Shown here piece after piece: positions 1-9,300 of a stretch of 38,473 bases of DNA. The notes beneath the pieces are model-generated. The model made no database searches. It had not been told where the DNA came from and saw nothing but the letters and a program-made list of their open reading frames with translations. The first letter of the stretch is position 1. Each line of letters starts with the position of its first letter. The position numbers were made by a program, and so were the translations under genes. The stretch comes from Streptomyces alkaliterrae (GTDB lineage: Bacteria; Actinomycetota; Actinomycetes; Streptomycetales; Streptomycetaceae): the NCBI RefSeq assembly GCF_007097205.2, contig NZ_VJYK02000012.1:1-38473 (forward strand). The letters are read 5' to 3'.

Positions 1-81
1 GAGACAGCCCCACCCCCCGACCCGTCACCGACTCGACATTCACGCAGGTCAGAGCTGATTGGCGGCACACGACTCGATCAG

Positions 82-132
82 TGACACCACCAGGGGTTGC
101 ACATGGCGCCACGTGGTGCCATCATGACGCCA
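82..132 (+). promoter_or_regulatory. Tandem 8-bp operator-like repeats at the start of the RHH gene
   Basis: Four copies of TGRYRCCA lie at 82-89 (TGACACCA), 104-111 (TGGCGCCA), 114-121 (TGGTGCCA) and 125-132 (TGACGCCA), spaced 22, 10 and 11 bp, i.e. on one helical face. The middle two form a near-perfect 20-bp dyad, ATGGCGCCACGTGGTGCCAT at 103-122. The last copy runs into the ATG at 132. Ribbon-helix-helix regulators often bind such tandem short boxes and repress their own operon, so this is inferred to be the autoregulatory operator. No Shine-Dalgarno sequence is visible, so the transcript may have a very short leader or none. Confidence 0.6.
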
Positions 133-653
133 TGGACCTCACCCCGTATGTCGAAACCCTTCGCCGCGAGCTCGCGGTCGCCGCCGAAGCCGGTGGCGAG
201 GATGCCCGCGAGCTGGCCGAGCGGCTGACCACTCCCCTGGAGTCGGCGATGCGTCTGGTCATGCTCAACGTGCTGTCCGCCGCGATGGACGAGATCACCC
301 GTGAGCTCGCCCCCGGCTCGGTCGACGTACGGCTGCGCGGGCTGGACCCCGACTTCGTGGTGACACCGCCGCCCGGCGAGGGCGGCCCCGGCGTCGAGGT
401 GTCGTATCCCGTCGAGCCGTCCCGAGGCGTGGCCCACTCCGAGGGCGACGAGGGCGGTACCGCTCGGGTCAACCTGCGGCTACCGGCCCACCTGAAGGCG
501 CGTGCCGAGGAAGCCGCGAGCCGCGAGGGCCTGTCGGTCAACGCCTGGCTGGTACGGGCCGTGTCGGCGGCGGTCGACGGCGGGCCGAGACCAGGCCCGA
601 CAGGCGGCAGGACGCACTCGATCGGCCAGAGCTTCACGGGCTGGGTGCGCTAG
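132..653 (+). CDS. Ribbon-helix-helix (HicB/Arc-like) DNA-binding regulator
   Basis: The 173-residue protein ends with a clear ribbon-helix-helix segment (about residues 108-147: a strand RVNLRLP, then two helices with KARAEEAASREG and SVNAWLVRAV), the fold used by HicB-type antitoxins and Arc/MetJ repressors. The N-terminal part is helical with no family I recognise, and a Pro/Gly-rich acidic linker separates the two. An in-frame GTG at 81 would add 17 residues; ATG 132 is preferred because the upstream stretch consists of operator-like repeats. No HicA-type toxin gene is adjacent; instead the gene precedes a DUF4097 protein and an ABC exporter on the same strand. I infer a local repressor rather than a toxin-antitoxin partner. 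Confidence 0.75.
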   Translation: MDLTPYVETLRRELAVAAEAGGEDARELAERLTTPLESAMRLVMLNVLSAAMDEITRELAPGSVDVRLRGLDPDFVVTPPPGEGGPGVEVSYPVEPSRGVAHSEGDEGGTARVNLRLPAHLKARAEEAASREGLSVNAWLVRAVSAAVDGGPRPGPTGGRTHSIGQSFTGWVR

Positions 654-686
654 CCGCCCAGCCTCACACGCCCAGGTCACGTAGAA

Positions 687-744
687 CCCGCACCACGCAC
701 CTCCCGCAGCAGGCACGCCCCGCACCACGCACGCCCCGCACCAC
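687..744. repeat. Short C-rich direct repeats between the RHH and DUF4097 genes
   Basis: CCCGCACCACGCAC occurs at 687-700 and 719-732, and the first ten bases again at 735-744. The 154-bp gap between the genes is otherwise low-complexity C-rich sequence without an open frame of note. The function is unknown; it may be only slippage-derived. Confidence 0.5.
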
Positions 745-808
745 CTCAACCACACCACCGCGTCCCACCAGCGGGGACGCCCCGAAGAGTCAAGAGGACG
801 GGACAGCC

Positions 809-1654
809 ATGCCTTCTTTCGACACTCCCGCACCGATTTCCACCACCGCCCAACTGCAGGCCGGTTCCATCCGGTTCAGCGCCGCCGACCGCACCGACAC
901 CGTCGTCGACGTGCGGCCCCGCGACCCGAAGCGGGACCAGGACGTCCGGGCGGTGGAGCAGACCGAGGTCACGTACACAAGCGGCGTACTGACCGTCAGG
1001 ACACCGAAGCAGCGCAACCTGTTCGGCCGACCCGGCATCGTCGACGTGACGGTGGAGCTGCCGACGGGCTCGGCGGTCGAGGTGACCGGTCCGTGGGTCC
1101 AGGTGCTCGGCGAGGGGCGCCTCGGCGAGGTCCGGGTGAAGTCCTCGGCCGGTGACGTCCGCCTCGAGGAGACCGGCCCGCTGCGCCTGGCGGCGTCGCA
1201 CGGCTCGATCAACGTGGACCGCGTCGAGGGCAAGGCCGAGATCAGCACGAGCTCCGGCAGTCTGCGCGTGGGTGTCGCCGACGGGCCGGCCGTCCTGAAG
1301 AACTCGCACGGCACGACAAGCGTCGGCGCCGCGTTGGGCGAGCTGCGGGTCAGCGGCGCCAACGGCGACATCGAGATCCGGCGCGCGGAGGCCTCGGTCG
1401 TCGCCACCACCGCCCACGGCACCCTCCGCGTGAACGACGTGGCCCGGGGCGACGTCCAGTTGGAGACGTCCTACGGCTCCATCGAGGTGGGCGTGCGACG
1501 GGGGACCGCCGCCTGGCTCGACGCCAGCTCCGGCTCCGGCCAGGTGCGCAACGCGCTCACCGCGTCGGAGAGTCCGGCGGAGGCCGAGGAGACCGTCAGT
1601 ATCCGCGCCCGCACCCGCCACGGCAACATCGACGTCCTCCGCGCCCGGGGCTGA
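809..1654 (+). CDS. DUF4097-family beta-strand repeat protein
   Basis: The 281-residue protein is built from repeated short beta strands with alternating Ser/Gly/Asn turns, such as VKSSAGDVRLEETG, AASHGSINVDRVEG, STSSGSLRVGV and ANGDIEIRRAEA, the pattern of DUF4097 (a right-handed beta-helix or bactofilin-like fold). No signal peptide or membrane segment is visible, so it is probably cytosolic. The ATG at 809 follows a purine-rich AGAGGACGGGA. The role of the family is not established; in this order (RHH regulator, DUF4097, ABC ATPase, permease) it may act with the exporter, which is inference from position only. Confidence 0.8.
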   Translation: MPSFDTPAPISTTAQLQAGSIRFSAADRTDTVVDVRPRDPKRDQDVRAVEQTEVTYTSGVLTVRTPKQRNLFGRPGIVDVTVELPTGSAVEVTGPWVQVLGEGRLGEVRVKSSAGDVRLEETGPLRLAASHGSINVDRVEGKAEISTSSGSLRVGVADGPAVLKNSHGTTSVGAALGELRVSGANGDIEIRRAEASVVATTAHGTLRVNDVARGDVQLETSYGSIEVGVRRGTAAWLDASSGSGQVRNALTASESPAEAEETVSIRARTRHGNIDVLRARG

Positions 1655-1746
1655 CCTCCCGGGCCTCGGGGCCCGGCCCCGGCCACCAACCGGCTTCACG
1701 AGCGTCCCGCCTCGCCGCCTCTTCTGCCTCCGAACGGGAGAACCCC

Positions 1747-2754
1747 ATGCGCGTCCCTGTCATGCTCACGTCCAGTCGGACGGACGGCGCGGAACCACCC
1801 GCCGCCGTCTCCGCCACCGGCCTCCGCAAGTCCTACGGCGACAAGCTCGTGCTCGACGGGATCGACCTGCGCATCCCCGCCGGCTCGATCTTCGCCCTCC
1901 TCGGCCCCAACGGCGCCGGCAAGACGACCGTCGTCAAGATCCTCTCCACACTCGTCTCCCCCGACCCCGCCTCCGGCGCCATACACATCGGCGGCCACGA
2001 CCTGGCCGCCGAACCACAGGCGGTACGCGGTGCGATCGGTGTCACCGGGCAGTTCTCCGCCGTCGACGGGCTGATCACCGGCGAGGAGAACATGCTCCTG
2101 ATGGCCGACCTGCACCACCTCTCCAAACGCGAGGGGAAGCGCGTCACCGCCGAACTGCTGGAGCGCTTCGACCTCGTCGAGGCCGCGAAGAAGCCGGCCT
2201 CCACCTATTCCGGCGGCATGAAGCGCCGCCTCGACATCGCCATGACGCTCGTCGGCGCACCACGGATCATCTTCCTCGACGAGCCGACCACCGGCCTCGA
2301 CCCGCGCTCCCGCCACAACATGTGGCAGATCATCCGGGAACTGGTCACCGACGGCGTCACCGTCTTCCTCACCACGCAGTACCTCGAGGAGGCCGACGAA
2401 CTCGCCGACCGGATCGCGGTGTTGAACGACGGGAGGATCGCCGCCGAGGGCACCGCCGAGGAACTGAAGCGGCTTGTCCCCGGCGGGCACGTCCGCCTCC
2501 GCTTCGCCGACCCGGCGGCCTACCGCCTCGCGGCCGATGCCCTGCGCGAGGCCACCGGGGACGACTACGGCCTCACCCTCCACATCCCCAGTGACGGCGG
2601 CCAGCGCGAGCTGCGCTCGATCCTCGACTGGCTCGACTCTCTCGACATCGAGGCCGACGAGCTGAGCGTGCACACCCCCGACCTCGACGACGTGTTCTTC
2701 GCCCTCACCGGCGGCACCGGCGTCCCCGAAACCTCCGAGGAGACCGTCCGATGA
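1747..2754 (+). CDS. DrrA-type ABC transporter ATP-binding subunit
   Basis: This 335-residue nucleotide-binding subunit of an ABC-2 exporter has Walker A GPNGAGKTT (about residues 53-61), the ABC signature YSGGM (about 155), Walker B IIFLDEPTTGLD (about 175) and the switch histidine position changed to Gln (LTTQYLEEAD), as is usual in DrrA. The C-terminal ~110 residues form the DrrA-type extension. It is preceded by GGGAGAACCCC before ATG 1747. Its stop overlaps the permease start (ATGA), so the two are translationally coupled. Relatives export anthracyclines and other hydrophobic drugs. Because it abuts the biosynthetic cluster it could export the product, but a strong hairpin separates them and its operon belongs with the RHH/DUF4097 genes. 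Confidence 0.92.
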   Translation: MRVPVMLTSSRTDGAEPPAAVSATGLRKSYGDKLVLDGIDLRIPAGSIFALLGPNGAGKTTVVKILSTLVSPDPASGAIHIGGHDLAAEPQAVRGAIGVTGQFSAVDGLITGEENMLLMADLHHLSKREGKRVTAELLERFDLVEAAKKPASTYSGGMKRRLDIAMTLVGAPRIIFLDEPTTGLDPRSRHNMWQIIRELVTDGVTVFLTTQYLEEADELADRIAVLNDGRIAAEGTAEELKRLVPGGHVRLRFADPAAYRLAADALREATGDDYGLTLHIPSDGGQRELRSILDWLDSLDIEADELSVHTPDLDDVFFALTGGTGVPETSEETVR

Positions 2755-3542
2755 GCACTCTCTCCCTCGCCGTGCGCGACTCGTCCACGATGCTGCGCCG
2801 CAACCTCCTGCACGCGCGCCGCTACCCGTCGATGACGCTGAACCTGCTGCTCACCCCGGTGATGCTGCTCCTGCTCTTCGTCTACGTCTTCGGGGACGTG
2901 ATGAGCGCGGGCATCGGCGGTGGCGGCTCGGACCGCGCCGCGTACATCGCGTACGTCGTTCCCGGCATCCTGCTGATGACGATCGGCGGCACGGTCGTCG
3001 GTACGGCGGTGTCCGTCTCCAACGACATGGCCGAGGGCATCATCGCCCGCTTCCGCACGATGGCGATACACCGCGGCTCGGTCCTCGTCGGCCACGTCGT
3101 CGGCAGCGTGCTCCAGTCGGTGCTGAGCGTGGTGCTCGTGGGAGCCGTCGGCGTCACCATCGGCTTCCGCGCCACGGGGGCCGGCGTACTGGAGTGGCTG
3201 GCGGCGTTCGGTCTGATCGTGCTCTTCGCCACGGCCCTCACCTGGATAGCCGTCGGCATGGGCCTGATCAGCCCGAACGCGGAGGCCGCCAGCAACAACG
3301 CGCTGCCGATGATCCTGCTGCCGCTGCTGTCCAGCGCGTTTGTCCCGGTCGACGCGATGCCGGGCTGGTTCCAGCCGGTCGCCGAGTACCAGCCGTTCAC
3401 GCCCGCCATCGAGACCCTGCGCGGGCTGCTGCTCGGCACCGGAATAGGCCACAACGGATGGCTCGCCGTCGCCTGGAGCCTCGGCCTGACCGTACTCGGC
3501 TACCTCTGGGCCACGTCGAGGTTCGACCGCGACCCGGCGTGA
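2751..3542 (+). CDS. DrrB-type ABC-2 permease
   Basis: The 263-residue integral membrane protein has about six hydrophobic segments, the first near residues 27-50 (NLLLTPVMLLLLFVYVFG) and others in AYVVPGILLMTIGG, SVLSVVLVGAVGV, WLAAFGLIVLFATAL and the C-terminal WLAVAWSLGLTVLGYLW. The ABC-2 signature region near LPLLSSAFVPVDAMPGW is present. It is the membrane half of the exporter whose ATPase is encoded immediately upstream with a 4-bp overlap. The substrate cannot be read from the sequence. Confidence 0.9.
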   Translation: MSTLSLAVRDSSTMLRRNLLHARRYPSMTLNLLLTPVMLLLLFVYVFGDVMSAGIGGGGSDRAAYIAYVVPGILLMTIGGTVVGTAVSVSNDMAEGIIARFRTMAIHRGSVLVGHVVGSVLQSVLSVVLVGAVGVTIGFRATGAGVLEWLAAFGLIVLFATALTWIAVGMGLISPNAEAASNNALPMILLPLLSSAFVPVDAMPGWFQPVAEYQPFTPAIETLRGLLLGTGIGHNGWLAVAWSLGLTVLGYLWATSRFDRDPA

Positions 3543-3567
3543 GCGGCGCGGGCGGCGCCGTCGGCCC

Positions 3568-3608
3568 GGGCGTGGGTGGCCGCCACGGGGGAGCGGCCAC
3601 CCACGCCC
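3568..3608. terminator. Bidirectional hairpin between the ABC permease and the NRPS gene
   Basis: A perfect 16-bp inverted repeat (3568-3583 and 3593-3608) with a 9-nt loop lies between two convergent genes, 26 bp after the permease stop and 29 bp after the NRPS stop. It should terminate both transcripts and marks the left edge of the biosynthetic cluster. There is no U-tract, as is common in Streptomyces. Confidence 0.8.
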
Positions 3609-3636
3609 TGTCTCATCGCGGCCCTGGATGCCGGTC

Positions 3637-6312
3637 TCAGCGCAGGATGTTCGTCAGCGTCTCGGCCACGACGTCGACATTCGGAGCCCTGAGGACCGTG
3701 TAGTGGTCACCGGGGACCTGGATGTGCTCGAAGCCGCCCTGGCACAGCGCACGCCAGCCCTCGACCGCGTCGGCGTCCGCACCGGACTCCGCCTGGAGGA
3801 AGCTGACCGGGCCGTCGAAGGCTGTCGGCCGGTATCCGTACAGGGCCCGTGCGTTGCGGGCGAAGCGGGCGTAGACCTCCCGGAACTCGGGCAGGCCCAG
3901 GTCTCCGGGGAGGATTCCGTGCGTGGCGAGCGACGTGTACAGGGCGTCGGGCGAGGCCGTCGCGTCGGCGGGCCGCCAGGGGCGGCCCGTCAGTCCGGCC
4001 AGGTCCCGGCCCAGCCACGCCAGCAGCTCGCGCTCCGTGTGCGGTGCGCGCGACAGACCGTCGGGCGTCTCGATGACGTCGACAGCCGCCACGAGGTCGA
4101 CTGTGCGGCCGAGACGCCTCAGCGCGCGGGCCGTCTCGATCGCGAGAAGACCGCCCATGGACCAGCCGCCCAGGCGTACTCGCTCCCCGGGCACCTCCCG
4201 GATGATCGACCTGGCGTACGCGGCGGCCATGTCCAGCAGACCGGGCGCCGCCTCGCCCTCCCGGGCCTCGGGCGCCTGGACTGCGTAGAAGGGCTGATCG
4301 TCGCCGAGCCTCCTGGCCAGCTCCGAGTAGCACAGCACGTCGCCGCCGATGGGGTGGACGAACACCAGCGGTACGGCCGTACCCCCGGTCCGCACGGGCA
4401 CCACCGGGGAGCGCGGCGCGGAGGCGTGCGCCTGTCGCAGTTCCCGCGCCAGGCCTCGGATGGTCGGTGCGGCGAAGAGGGTCGCCACTGGCAGCTCCAC
4501 GCCGGTCTCCCGGCGCAGTACCGACATCAGACGCACGGCGCGCAGCGAATCCCCGCCCAGCTCGAAGAAGTTGTCCAGGACGGACAGGCCGGGCACGTCG
4601 AAGAACGTGCGCCACACGGAGAGCAGCAGCTCCTCGTCCGCGTTCGCCGGCGGCGCGCTCTCCTCCGTCTCCGACTCTTCGTCGCGCGCTCGGGCGAGGG
4701 CCGCCCGGTCCACCTTCCCGTTGCCTGTCAGCGGGAAGGCGTCCCAGACGGTGACGTCGGCGGGGACCATGTACCGGGGCAGGACCTCTCCGGCCATCCT
4801 CCGGATGTCGGCCGCGTCGTGTGCGGCGCCCGCCTCGATCAGGACGTGCGCACCCAGTCTCGTCCGGCCGCGGGTGCCGTGCGCGTTGACGACGACCCCC
4901 GCGACGCCGGGGCAGCCGAGCAACGCCGCTTCCACGTCGCCCAGTTCGATGCGGTAGCCGCCGACCTTGACCTGCATGTCCTCGCGGCCGAGGAACTCGA
5001 TCTCGCCGCTGGGCAGCAGCCGTCCCCAGTCGCCCGTGCGGTAGACGCGCTCGCCGGTGGTCGGGGAGACGACAAAGCTTCTCGCGGTGAGTTCCGGCTC
5101 GCCAAGATATCCACGGGCCACGCCCGCGCCGGCTATGCAGATCTCTCCCGACACCCATCGCGGGCGCGGTCGCAGCAGACCGTCGGCGACGAAGACCCGC
5201 TGGCCGCGCATCGACGTGCCGTAGGGCACGGAGCCAAGGGACGCGTCGGCGGGTGTGATGCGATGCCAGATCGACCAGATGGCAGCCTCGGTCGCGCCGC
5301 CGAGGCTCCACTGGGCGGCGTCGGGGAAGTGGCGCCAGACCTCGCCGGGCAGCGTCACCGGAATCCAGTCACCGCTCATCAGAACGGCGCGTAGCGGCGG
5401 TAGGGCGGTCCCGGGGCCCTCGGGCGCCGACGCCAGGTGCTCGCACAGCATCGCCATCAGGGCGGGCACGCTGTTCCACACGGTGACGGCCGATGCGGTC
5501 ATCAGCGCCAGCCAGTTGCCGGGCTCCCGTTGGTCACCGGAGGCGGGCAGCACAACCGCCGCGCCGACCGACAGCGGGCCGAACATGTCGTACACCGACA
5601 GGTCGAAGTTGAGCGCCGAGAGGGCCAGGACCCGGTCCTCCGAGCTGAGCGACAGTTCGTCGTTCACGTCGAGGACGGTGTTGACGGCCGAGCCGTGCTC
5701 GATCATCACGCCCTTGGGCACACCAGTGGAGCCGGAGGTGTAGATCACATAGGCGAGGTCCTGCGGCCCGACCTCGACGTCGGGGGCCTGGGGGCGTGAG
5801 TCGCCCGGTGCCGGCAGGTCAACGTGCAGGACATCGACGTTCCCGGGCCACTCGACCCTGTCACGCAGCCACGGCTGTGTCAGGACGGTGCCGACACCCG
5901 CCGCGTCGAGCACGCGCGCGACGCGGTCGGCGGGCCAACCCGGGTCGACGGGCACGTAGGCGGCGCCGCTGCGCAGCACGCCCAGGCAACCGACGACCTG
6001 TTCCCAGCCCTTCTCCATGACAACGCCCACGAGCGCGCCCGGACCCGTGCCGCCGGCCGCGAGACGACAGGCGACCCGGGCGGACTCGTCGGCCAGCTGC
6101 GCGTAGCTGAGCGTCCGGTCGACGGCGACGACCGCGACGGCTTCCGGGGTGCGGGTCACCTGGGTGACGAACCGGTGGTGGAGCAGGTGGTCCGCGGCGA
6201 GGGCGGCGCGGCGCCCCCGCTCGGACGTCGCCGTCACGGCACCCAGGACCGGGTCGCGCTGCCAGGCCGGTTCACCCCACGCGGAGTCGGCCACATCAAC
6301 GACAGAGTTCAC
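3637..6312 (-). CDS. NRPS protein A-PCP-TE, predicted cysteine-activating
   Basis: The 891-residue protein has an adenylation domain (about residues 45-530; A3 core YTSGSTGVPKG near 189, A10 NGKVDRAAL), a carrier domain (GGDSLRAV near 586) and a thioesterase (nucleophile in GWSMGG near 716, catalytic His in GDHYTV near 868). Pocket residues read from FDLSVYD, VWNSVP, LMSGDW and SLGGATEAAIW give D-L-Y-N-L-S-L-I-W-K, the published code for cysteine. The condensation partner, a Cy domain, is at the end of the preceding protein, so the two form one split module. GTG 6312 overlaps the PKS stop by 17 bp and follows AAAGG at 7 nt. In thiotetronate pathways this protein is thought to take part in sulfur introduction and product release; whether Cys itself donates the sulfur cannot be read here. 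Confidence 0.9.
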   Translation of the reverse strand: MNSVVDVADSAWGEPAWQRDPVLGAVTATSERGRRAALAADHLLHHRFVTQVTRTPEAVAVVAVDRTLSYAQLADESARVACRLAAGGTGPGALVGVVMEKGWEQVVGCLGVLRSGAAYVPVDPGWPADRVARVLDAAGVGTVLTQPWLRDRVEWPGNVDVLHVDLPAPGDSRPQAPDVEVGPQDLAYVIYTSGSTGVPKGVMIEHGSAVNTVLDVNDELSLSSEDRVLALSALNFDLSVYDMFGPLSVGAAVVLPASGDQREPGNWLALMTASAVTVWNSVPALMAMLCEHLASAPEGPGTALPPLRAVLMSGDWIPVTLPGEVWRHFPDAAQWSLGGATEAAIWSIWHRITPADASLGSVPYGTSMRGQRVFVADGLLRPRPRWVSGEICIAGAGVARGYLGEPELTARSFVVSPTTGERVYRTGDWGRLLPSGEIEFLGREDMQVKVGGYRIELGDVEAALLGCPGVAGVVVNAHGTRGRTRLGAHVLIEAGAAHDAADIRRMAGEVLPRYMVPADVTVWDAFPLTGNGKVDRAALARARDEESETEESAPPANADEELLLSVWRTFFDVPGLSVLDNFFELGGDSLRAVRLMSVLRRETGVELPVATLFAAPTIRGLARELRQAHASAPRSPVVPVRTGGTAVPLVFVHPIGGDVLCYSELARRLGDDQPFYAVQAPEAREGEAAPGLLDMAAAYARSIIREVPGERVRLGGWSMGGLLAIETARALRRLGRTVDLVAAVDVIETPDGLSRAPHTERELLAWLGRDLAGLTGRPWRPADATASPDALYTSLATHGILPGDLGLPEFREVYARFARNARALYGYRPTAFDGPVSFLQAESGADADAVEGWRALCQGGFEHIQVPGDHYTVLRAPNVDVVAETLTNILR

Positions 6313-9300
6313 GAATCAGCCTTTCGTACGCCGCGAACATCGCGTCCACGACACCCGCGGGGAACACGTCCTCCACCACGTCCCAGTTGAGGATCAGGCC
6401 GCCGTTCTCCTCGAACGCCGTGTGATCGAGGATCACCTGGGGAGTGCGCACCCCGCTCCACACCGGGGTGCCGCCCTCGCCCATGCGGCAGAGCTGGCCC
6501 ACCGGGCCGGACCGCGCGCCGGCTTTGCCCTGGGCGCCGCCGATCGTGCTGTTGAAGACGACCGGCATGCGGGCACGGCCCGCACCCGCGTCGAGGCGTC
6601 CGAGGTCACGCAGCACGTCCAGGCCGGTGTACGCGCTGTGTTCCATGTCGCACAGCAGCTGGCGCTGGATACCCCGGGCCACCTCGAGGAACGGAGCAGC
6701 CTGATCCACGTGGACCTCGAGCAGGCTGGTCGCGGAGAAGTTGCCCACGACCTGGGACAGGTCGATGTCCGGCACGGCGCCGCGCTGCGAGACCAGGCAG
6801 TTGACCGTGAAGTCCGTGGTCTTGGACCACGCTGCGAGCACCTGGCAGTACGCGGCGAGCACGGCGCCCGACGCGGTCAGTCCGGCGGCGGCCGCGTTCT
6901 GCCTGAACCGCTCCCACTCCGGTGCCTCGACACGCAGGAAGCGGTTGGTGAACACCGGCTCGGACACGTCGGCGAGACGCACGGCGAGCGGTAGTTCGGG
7001 CGCGGGTGGCAGGCTCTCCAGACGCTCCCGCCAGTAGTCCCGGCTCGGCTCGATCTCCTCGGACGCGGCCTGCTCGCGCAACCGCACGACGTACTCCTCG
7101 TAGGTCGCGGTCGGTTCCGGCAGCTCGCGGTCCGGTACCTCGTAGAGGTCGGCCCACTCCTCGAAGAGCCGGGCGCTGCTGCCGCCGTCGGAGACGAGGA
7201 CGTCGATTCCGACGTGCAGTCGGGTCACCGTGTCGTCGACGCGGGTCGCGCGCACGACGAACAGCGGCCATCGCGCCACATCGAACTTCCACGCCTTCAG
7301 CTCGTCGTGGATCTCGCCGAGCCGCTCCTGTCGTTCGGCGTCCGTGAGCCGGGTCAGGTCCTCCACGGGGATCGACAGGTTCGGTACGTCACCGAGGACT
7401 CGTTGCGTCCCCGCCTCCGGGTCGAACACGGCGCGCAGCATCGCGTGCCGCCGCACGAGCCGGTTCAGGGCCCGCTCTGCGGTCCGCGCGTCGAAGCCGG
7501 CCAGGTCGACCTCCACGTACAGGTAGGTGGCCACGTTGCCCAACTCGAAGTCGCCCGCGCGGCCCGCGAGGTACGCCTCCTGAAGCCTGGTCAGCGGGAA
7601 GGGCGCGGAGTCGGGGAGTCTCGGCCCGGTCTCGGACAACGAGTCGACGTCCGGCACCGCGTCGGCACTCGTCACCGCGGCGGCACTCGTCACCGCGGCG
7701 GCGGGGGGCTTGTCCTGGCCGGAGCTGCCGTCCGCGTCGTCGTCCGGGGTGCCCCGTTCGTGGCCGAGCCGCTCCACGACGTGGGCTGCCAGTGCCTCGG
7801 GCGTGGGGTGGTCGAAGACGACCGTGGCGGGGAGGCGGGTGCTCAGCCGGCGGCCGAGGCGGACGCGTAGCTCCATCGAGGTGAGCGAGTCGAAGCCCAT
7901 CTCGTAGAAGGACCTCTGGGCGTCCACGCGCCGCGCTTCCAGACCGAGCAGCCCGGCGACGCACTCCCTCACCAGGCCGAGTACGCCGGTCACCCGCTGG
8001 TCGAACGACGCGTCAGCGGACCGCAGGAGGGCGAGCACGTCCGCCGCCTCCTGGCTCTCCCCGGCGACCGCCGTGTTCGAACCGGTCGGTGCCGTCGTGG
8101 TGGGCGGCGCCGGGGCCGCGGCGGGCCGCTGTGCGGGCGCGGGGGCGGCGGCCCGTGCCCCGCCCGCCGTCGCCGGTCCGCGCTGGGCGAGCGACCGCGC
8201 CAACTCCTTCAGCAGGAAGGGACCTTCCGCGGTGCCGTCGGCTGTGGCGTCCGCCACCGCCAGTCGACCGGCGACGACACTGGCGGTCCCCGCCGCGAGC
8301 GCCGAGTCGAACAGGGCGAGGCCGTCGGCCATCTCGAAGGGCGCGACGCCGTTGCGCCGCAGCCGCAGCAGATCGGCTTCGTCGAGATGCCCGGTCATGC
8401 CCGTCGCCTGTGCCCACAGGCCCCAGGCGACGGAGTTCGCGGGGCGTCCCCCCGCGCGTCGCCACCGCGCGAACTGGTCCAGGAACGTGTTCGCTCCCGC
8501 GTAGTTGGCCTGCCCCGGGCCCCCGAGAACCCCGTACAGGGACGAGAAGATCGTGAAGAAGCGCAGTTCGTCCTCGCGTGTGGCGGCGTCGAGGTGCAGG
8601 GCGGAGTCGACCTTGCTGCGGAGGACCCGGTGCAGTTGGTCGGGCGCCATCGTCGAGACGATCGCGTCGTCGAGCACACCGGCCGCGTGCACGACGCCCA
8701 CCAGCGGACCTTCGGCGCGCAGTGCGGCCAGTGCGCCGTGGACGCTCTCGGCGTCCGACACGTCGGCGCGGACCACTCGCACGGTGGCGCCGAGTCCTTC
8801 GAGTTCGGCGGTGAACTCGGCTACTCCTGCCGCGTCCTGCCCGCTGCGGCTGAGCAGCGCCAGGGAGCGCGCGTGCCATCGGGTGACCAGGTGCCGCGCC
8901 AGCGCGCGTCCCAGCGTGCCCGTACCGCCGGTGAGGACAACCGTGCCGCCGTCGAGGTCGAGGGCCGCTTCCGGCGGAGTCGCGAGCGGCCACAGATAGG
9001 GCCGCAGGACCCGGCCCGCGCGGACGGCCAGCTGCGGCTCGGTGCGCCGGAGCGCCGTGATCACCGCTTCCGGCCCGTCGAGCGCGGCGCCATCGACGTC
9101 CAGGACGCGGAACTGCCCCGGGTGCTCGGTCTGCGCGGAGCGGACCATGCCCCACAGCGCGCTGCCGCCGAGCGCGTGGGTCACGTCGCCGGGGACGGTG
9201 ATCGCGTTCTCTGTGACAAACGTCAGCAGCACGCGCTCGGCGAGGTCCTCGGCGCGCAGCCACCGCTGGATCGTCTCCAGGGACCAGGCCGCACAGCCGT

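Noticed and set aside
132..653. HicAB toxin-antitoxin pair
   Set aside because: Only the RHH half is present; no HicA-like small RNase frame lies on either side.
3628..5394. 588-codon open frame on the plus strand opposite the NRPS gene
   Set aside because: High G+C gives long antisense frames; this one has no recognisable domain and lies fully opposite a gene with all NRPS core motifs.
7663..7698. CRISPR-like repeat
   Set aside because: Two contiguous copies inside a coding linker without spacers.
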